Source of the DNA: Sphacelaria rigidula
Lineage: Eukaryota > Phaeophyceae > Sphacelariales
Length of the DNA stretch: 22,142 nt
Direction: 5' to 3'
Assembly (NCBI GenBank): GCA_964200075.2
Contig: CAXNAA020000350.1
Coordinates: forward strand, 1-22,142
The translations under genes were made by a program, and so were the position numbers. Every line of letters starts with the position of its first letter. Position 1 is the first letter of the stretch. The notes beneath the pieces are model-generated. The model made no database searches and was not told where the DNA came from. It was given only the letters and a program-made list of their open reading frames with translations. Below are positions 17,158 through 22,142 of the stretch, in pieces.

Positions 17158-17452
17158 GAACAGGCTGTTATTGCAAACAAAACACGAAGTGCACTCATTT
17201 AGAGACCGGTCAGAAGGCAGGCTCACATTCGATGGCGCTATTTCCGCATTTTTGCAGTAGCGCTGACCCCAACCCCAACCCTGATCCTGACCCCGACCAA
17301 GGCATACTGAACTGTCTGTGGTCAGTACAACAGAGAACAGGAGCAGTCAGTACAAGAACAGGCTGTACAACGCAAACACAGTACGAAGTACAGAAAGTCA
17401 TTTGAAGACGGGTCGGAAGTCAGACTCGCATTTCGTGGCGATGTTCTCAGCA
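17158..17452 (+). repeat. imperfect tandem duplication with telomere words
   Basis: A segment starting GAACAGGCTGTTATTGCAAA (17158-17248) recurs as GAACAGGCTGTACAACGCAA (17356-17452), 198 bases on. Shared words are ACGAAGT, CGGTCAGAAG/GGGTCGGAAG and ATGGCGCT/GTGGCGATG. Between them, AACCCCAACCCTGATCCTGA (about 17265-17284) and CCGACCAAGGCA repeat the telomere-word part of copy 3. The second unit lacks the GGCAAAGTGTGCG core, so the tandem copy is deleted. Confidence 0.55.
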
Positions 17453-18945
17453 CCGTCCTGACTGTAGGGTTCAAGGACATTTCGTGTACAGCACATCCAG
17501 ACGCACAAAATGATTCACGCACAGACTGAAGCAACGACCCCCGGCCCCCAGCAAAATATGACGAAGAAAACCGGAACGGACAGAATCTGTGGAAGGATCC
17601 CCGCAAAAATGTGGGTTGTTCCTTGGTTGTTGTGTTGTGAAAGAGTGGGTGGATCTTTAAATTCCTCAATATATGGGGTTTAATTATTTCGCTTGACAGG
17701 ACCCCAGAACTGTTCAAAACATTTTATCTGCATTTCAGTATCGGAAAGAAAAAAAAGAAGAAACAGTTGCAGACTGCTTCGTTGGTTTTCAAGAACGGCC
17801 CAGAGAGCAGCACACCTCCGCTCCGTCAGGGCGCACTTGGTGCTGGAGGACTCTGACAACTATGCGAGCACTGCATCGTGTACCAGCAACTAGAAAAAAA
17901 CTATTCCTGGGATTTCTGCTGTCACTACCGGCAGTCATCCTGTTCAAGCTCTGGTCGATTGGGAGGCAGCTGTCGGGGGGTAGCGAAGCGATCATATCCG
18001 CTCGGATTTCGGTGGCATCGTCCTCGCAGGAGTGCAGCTGGCAGGAAGACAATGGACCCCTGTTGTACCGGATAAAGCACAACACGAAACACCCCAGTGG
18101 TCAGTAGCCCTACTGAACTACACTTCTGCAGCGTACTGTGCTGTACCATGCGAGATGTGTGTCATGTTAGTGTGTAAGGTCTGCTTCATATCAGCCAGGT
18201 TTTTTGCACCGTACCCTACTGTACCTGAAAGATTCGTAGTAGTGAGAGGCGCCGAACGTGACATCACGGTCGAAATGCAGTACAACATTACCATTGTACA
18301 GTGCAGTCGTCAGAAGTCCGTCCCTCCGCTTTGCGCTGTTATTCCTTTTCAATAATATGGAGGCGGTATTTTTTTAGAGTAGGCGCCCCAACACAGCACA
18401 CCTGGCGTCTGATGAAGCTGAAACTTGACGCATGTGTGGGTTAAAGACGCAGCTAGGTGTTGACGCAACATTTGCGACAATTCAACGCGCTCTACGTGCA
18501 GGGTGGCCTGAAACGATGATTTTGCACGACGCCGTAGTGATTGCGAAAACTAGAACACTTTCTAATGACAGTTGTTGTGGGTGATTATATCGAATCCGTG
18601 CGGAGCCAGGGGTAGATTTTGCAAACGTTGTTATTTACGTCGGTCCCTTGTCGGTCGAGGCTGGCAATAAGACGGGAAATGCTCAACAGTGAAGGTTCTC
18701 CGTATGTCGGAGGCAGATGCCGTTGAGGTTTAGGCGCCATATCGAGCAACACCGGGTCGCGCGGAGTTGCCAAAGAGGAGAGTGTGTTCAGGCGAGGAGT
18801 ACGGCGAACCTGCTCCGGCAGCGGGCAACGTCTCTTCTCCTACAGCGCCAGACTTACCCTGCTCCTTATGACGGTGGCGTGAGAAAAGCAGGAGAAGTTT
18901 CTGTAGTTTCCTTCCACCACAATTAACCGGACATTCTGTGGCAAA
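17453..18945. other. 1.5 kb with no supported gene
   Basis: Nothing is recognised. Several frames of 60-131 codons overlap on both strands. A minus-strand stretch near 18585-18845 reads plausibly (with APKPQRHLPPTYGEPSLLSI) but is only about 84 codons and has no ATG at its start. GTACTGT-type words occur near 18130 and 18205. Confidence 0.4.
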
Positions 18946-19497
18946 ATGGTTCCATATGAAGATATTGACCTTTCCCTGACAGACACGTCTTCGGGCGTTT
19001 TGCGGACTTCACCTCATTTTCATTCGCTCTTAGCGTGCAACTTCCGCCACCTGGACACCTGTCGCGACAGGTACAATGTACTGCAAACAGTATCGCACAT
19101 CGTTTGTATCGCGACCACATCCCATCCTGTATTCATTTTTTCCTCACACTTTGAACCCCTCCCCTTCCTCGAGATGAGTCCGAGGTCTCAAGGGATCAAC
19201 CCATCTCTTCCCCGGTACGTGCTTTTCATTTTGGTCTCGCGGATTGGGTCATCACTCCCGCACCGCGTCGACTCACGCCAAACAAACTCGGTCAACAACT
19301 TTTGTTTACTCACGTTCTCACGCTTTCCACGGTCGAAGTCATACATTGCGAAGAAAAAACCCAACGCGTCGGGAATCGGACCCCTGTTTTCCTACCTCAT
19401 GGCGACAGTCGGACCATTACAAATGCCAGCGGGGGGCACACTGCGGAATACCGCGTGGGTAAACCAGAAGCGTGGGCACAGTGTGAAGCAGATCTGA
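18946..19497 (+). CDS. candidate open frame, unrecognised, overlapped by a second frame
   Basis: An ATG at 18946 opens 183 codons. A second plus-strand frame is open without an ATG for about 150 codons, 19155-19607, and its end is equally protein-like (HGDSRTITNASGG, then EADLTAVISIRTPGAVTAIP). I recognise no domain in either. The first has Ser/His/Phe-rich hydrophobic patches but no clean signal peptide. At most one is likely to be an exon. Confidence 0.15.
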   Translation: MVPYEDIDLSLTDTSSGVLRTSPHFHSLLACNFRHLDTCRDRYNVLQTVSHIVCIATTSHPVFIFSSHFEPLPFLEMSPRSQGINPSLPRYVLFILVSRIGSSLPHRVDSRQTNSVNNFCLLTFSRFPRSKSYIAKKKPNASGIGPLFSYLMATVGPLQMPAGGTLRNTAWVNQKRGHSVKQI

Positions 19498-19607
19498 CGG
19501 CAGTAATATCCATCCGTACTCCCGGTGCAGTCACTGCAATACCGTGGAGCGTGTCTTCCGCGGTTGAGGTAGTTGTGACCGACAACTATCGCGCAGACTT
19601 GGTGTAA

Positions 19608-21054
19608 AATATTGAAGCCCGTCGCGGCATCAAGCACGGTGACCGTACTGTGCAGTGCAATCTACTGTTGCAGAAAATTTGAAGCAAAGACGGCGCACGA
19701 GTTTTTTCACCGCTTACTCCGGCGGCGCTGGGATACGAAGAACTTTAAAAACCCTTGGTATCATGTGGTTTTAAAACTTACAGCCGAGGCACAGGCGGCA
19801 TTTTCATGGCCACGTCGGGATCGCTTTCCATCGCAGCATAAATGCACGTACGCGAGGCAACCCTCTCGCATTATCACCACCCTCCAATGCTCGGGATCCA
19901 ATATTTGTAGCGATCAGCATTTTGATGGGTGTTTGTAGACTCATTGGGATGTTGATTGTTTGTAAAGCACGGCCCATGTGCCCAATTTGTCGTTGGTGTC
20001 GTCCTCGTTGTTGTTTTTGTCTTCGAAGTTTAAATCGTTTCGGACCGGGCATATCACGCGGACGCTTCCCGTCGTGGAAGACAAAGAACCCAAACATGGG
20101 GGAAAATTAAATTGAATGATAACAAATCGTACCATAAAGGAATCACACAGATGCGATACAAAAACATGAAATATCTAATTAAAGTGGTGATAATACAACG
20201 AAAATGAAAAGAAGGAGTGGAGAAGAGAGGGGATCGACGGTGCGCACGCGATCGCTTGGCGATAGCAAGCCGTGCACACCGCATGAGCATATACGTCGTA
20301 AAACGCGACAGAGGTTTTTCGTGCACCGCCGTCCGTCGCGCTTATTTCCCAACCGCTCCACGCCGTGAAAACGTACCGAAATAACTTGATTATTGTGGGA
20401 CCGGATCCCCACAAACATGTGGTTTGCACACAGGGGCATTTTTGTGGATCGGCGTCATTTTCCATCGTTTCCACGTGAAACTGGAATTAGTGTTACCGTA
20501 CAGCACCGCGCCAATAATATTAATGACGCCACTGCACGTCGGCGCCATTGCGCGACATCAAAACCCTCGCCTCTACCCGCCTTCACATCCGCACGAACGC
20601 CGTCGCACTGTACGGCCCGCAACTCTGGGCGTTTCCATACAAATTGCCCTTGTCTGTCGTCGCAACTGCCACCACTACACCACCCAAAAAGTAGTTGCGC
20701 ATCACACTCGACGGGCGGACCATGACACATCCAGCACTCTCGCCGCCGGGTCCCGACGCTGGGATCTGCGCGGCAGTTTTACCGGGTGACCGGCGTCACT
20801 AGAGCATAACTTCATCGGGCCCGTCTCTACGGTCGCATCTCCGTTCAACCGTCACGTCCTGCCATCCCGCGGCGCCCTTCTTTCCATGGCCAACGGGTAA
20901 AACGCTAGACCTGCTGGACGTGAAGACCTGGGCCAGTCGCAGTAACAAAAGCACGACAGTGGTAGGGCGTCTCCAATTCCGGTGATACTTCAGCATGAAG
21001 TTGCTCTATGTCGGACGCAATGTTCACTCCTGTAGGGGAGTTTTCACACCCTGC
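19608..21054. other. 1.4 kb with no supported gene
   Basis: Nothing is recognised. A minus-strand ATG frame of 65 codons (20799-20996) starts with a basic then hydrophobic segment (TTVVLLLLRLAQVF) that resembles a signal or membrane segment, but it is short and unsupported. Other frames on both strands between 19800 and 20800 overlap each other. Confidence 0.4.
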
Positions 21055-21646
21055 ACAACTACAATAGTTAGTAGTTGTTTCTCAAATAGCTAACTGTTCA
21101 TAATCGTGCGCAACTACAGTAGTTGTTTCCAAACAACTGCCAGGTAGTTGGTCAACAAACAACAAAATCTAGTTGGGTTTAGTCGCGAAATATGAAAACG
21201 CTGTATAGAAGTGGTGTGGACTTATATCTGGGCAGGACAGGGAGTAGGCCAGAAAGATCAAGCCGACCTATTTCTGGATAAGGAAAATACAAGAGTATGC
21301 GGTGTGATGAGAAGTAAAGGCATATGTCATTCGGGGCGCAAGCATGGCACGTTCAAGGTTTAGGCTTTACTGTTGTTTCATGTGTGCATCGCGTGCAATT
21401 GGTTTGATCGACCACGGTTCGCCTCCGACATCGAAACAGACACGTTTTCTGGCCACAATCTGCTGCTGGTGCTGGTGAAGGGGCGGCTGGTGTCTCTCGT
21501 GTGTGTTTGTGTGTGAGTGCGTGGAGGGCTCACATGTTCATGCGTCAGTTCGATCGCAGCCAACGGTCTAATTGTAATTCTTCCGCGATGTTGACAACTA
21601 CCCTGGCAACCAAACAACTACTTGTTCAGAATCGTGGGCAACTACG
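21055..21646. repeat. CAACTAC/GTAGTTG repeat cluster in two blocks
   Basis: Block 1 (21055-21175) holds CAACTACAATAGTTAGTAGT, AATCGTGCGCAACTACAGTA and GCCAGGTAGTTGGTCAACA. Block 2 (21594-21646) holds TTGACAACTACCCTGGCAAC, ACAACTACTTGTTCAGAATC and GTGGGCAACTACG. TTCA-AATCGTG-GCAACTAC parts run in the same direction in both, while the CCAGG-TAGTTG-TCAACA part is inverted. The unit is therefore itself palindromic. The roughly 420 bases between contain only GT-rich low complexity (about 21500). Confidence 0.5.
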
Positions 21647-21981
21647 TGCTGGGCCAGCTGAAAGTGATTTTCGAATGTATCCTGATGATGCGGTTGGTAA
21701 TTCGAAGAGTTAGGCGCTGAAATTTTGAAACAACATTTTGTCATCGACCCGCGCATTATTATGGAAGCGGTGCAGAGGAAAAAACAACCAAACAGGAAGT
21801 AAGAACGAGTTAAAGTTCCAGCAGAAACAGGAAAAATGCTAGAACTCCGTGAAAAGTTGATAAATACGGCTGCACCCCCAACAATGTTGCGGGCACTCGC
21901 GTCCGGGATATCCTGGTGAAGTTTCGTCCGAAAATATCCCACATTGAGCGCCGCATCGCACTGTTCGCGTGACACAGCCGC

Positions 21982-22060
21982 GCCCCTTTTATCCAAGTGA
22001 TACAGGACACCCCGGTTATGGAGGTCATGAGTTCCAATCCCGACACATTCTATTTTTTTT
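21982..22060 (+). repeat. tRNA-like unit with T8 terminator-like run
   Basis: ATCCAAGTGATACAGGA (21991-22007) can form a short D-arm (TCC/GGA) and resembles an A box. GAGTTCCAATCC (22029-22040, counted by eye) resembles a B box after GGTCAT. T8 (22053-22060) follows, as expected for polymerase III termination. The acceptor and T stems are poor, so an intact tRNA is unlikely; a second, different tRNA-derived SINE head is more plausible. Confidence 0.35.
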
Positions 22061-22099
22061 CGTTCTCGTGAAGGTAATATATTAGAGCAATGGACTAGA

Positions 22100-22142
22100 A
22101 AAGGTATACCTTCTCGTTTTTTGCCCAAGAAAGGTACGAAAA
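22100..22142 (+). repeat. repeat X, copy 3, cut by window end
   Basis: AAGGTATACCTTCTCGTTTT then TTGCCCAAGAAAGGTACGAA matches the inverted copy at 12950-13025 almost word for word, and copy 1 at 10388. It includes the AGGTATACCT palindrome found in the TIRs of the 2.33-kb element, so another such element may begin here. Confidence 0.6.

Noticed and set aside
19922-20110. Cys-rich 62-codon frame resembling a zinc-finger pattern (CPICRWCRPRCC)
   Set aside because: It is short, opposed by an equally open minus-strand frame, and has no regular Cys/His spacing of a known finger.
20799-20996. Small secreted protein with a signal-like N-terminus
   Set aside because: It has 65 codons only, no clear cleavage site, a low-quality C-terminus and no context. 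Chance frames of this length are common here.
21055-21175. CRISPR-like array in the CAACTAC cluster
   Set aside because: The repeats are short, variable and irregularly spaced in both orientations, with no constant spacer length and no cas-type gene. The window is eukaryotic in character.

Overview
This is a repeat-rich, gene-poor stretch of a eukaryotic nuclear genome, given as a draft assembly with one run of Ns (5204-5412). I see no operons, Shine-Dalgarno-led genes, rRNA, CRISPR array or recognisable viral or bacterial gene. I cannot name the product of any open frame. The organism is an inference. Mixed base composition, dense decayed repeats, a tRNA-derived SINE family, TTAGGG-type telomere-like words and many GTACTGTAC-like words would fit a brown alga or another stramenopile of the Ectocarpus kind, but nothing in the window proves it.

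Layout. 1-1.2 kb: no supported gene; a purine/pyrimidine foldback at 230-372. 1.2-2.4 kb: a SINE (1217-1555) followed by an 831-bp element with long terminal inverted repeats (1581-2411). 2.4-4.5 kb: a nested palindrome built on CCTCYGGAGG (3137-3363), copy 1 of a dispersed repeat (3516-3619), a tRNA-like fragment (4041-4084, minus) and a foldback (4129-4442). 4.5-6.3 kb: the gap, a hydrophilic open frame (5609-6106) and a GC-rich hairpin with a G10 run. 6.3-7.8 kb: nothing recognised. 7.8-8.7 kb: a second member of the foldback family, copy 2 of the dispersed repeat, and a repeat carrying telomere-like words. 8.7-9.6 kb: the longest open frame of the window (minus strand). 10.4-13.0 kb: a 2.33-kb element with about 232-bp terminal inverted repeats and a second large palindrome inside it. 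13.0-14.2 kb: two overlapping open frames between direct repeats. 14.9-15.7 kb: the telomere-word repeat again, here as an inverted pair, then a (GTGTGC)n tract and the second SINE copy. 16.0-17.5 kb: a reading frame broken by one TAG, then tandem units of the telomere-word repeat. 17.5-22.1 kb: mostly unassigned, with overlapping open frames at 18.9-19.6 kb, a CAACTAC/GTAGTTG cluster at 21.05-21.65 kb, a tRNA-like unit at 21.98 kb and a third copy of a short repeat cut by the window edge.

The sequence does not show genes working together. The coherent signal is the repeat content: at least two foldback or TIR elements without visible transposase, several multi-copy families seen two to four times within 22 kb, nested insertions, and inverted or tandem rearrangement of the repeat that carries telomere words. 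All boundaries were set by eye and may be off by several bases.
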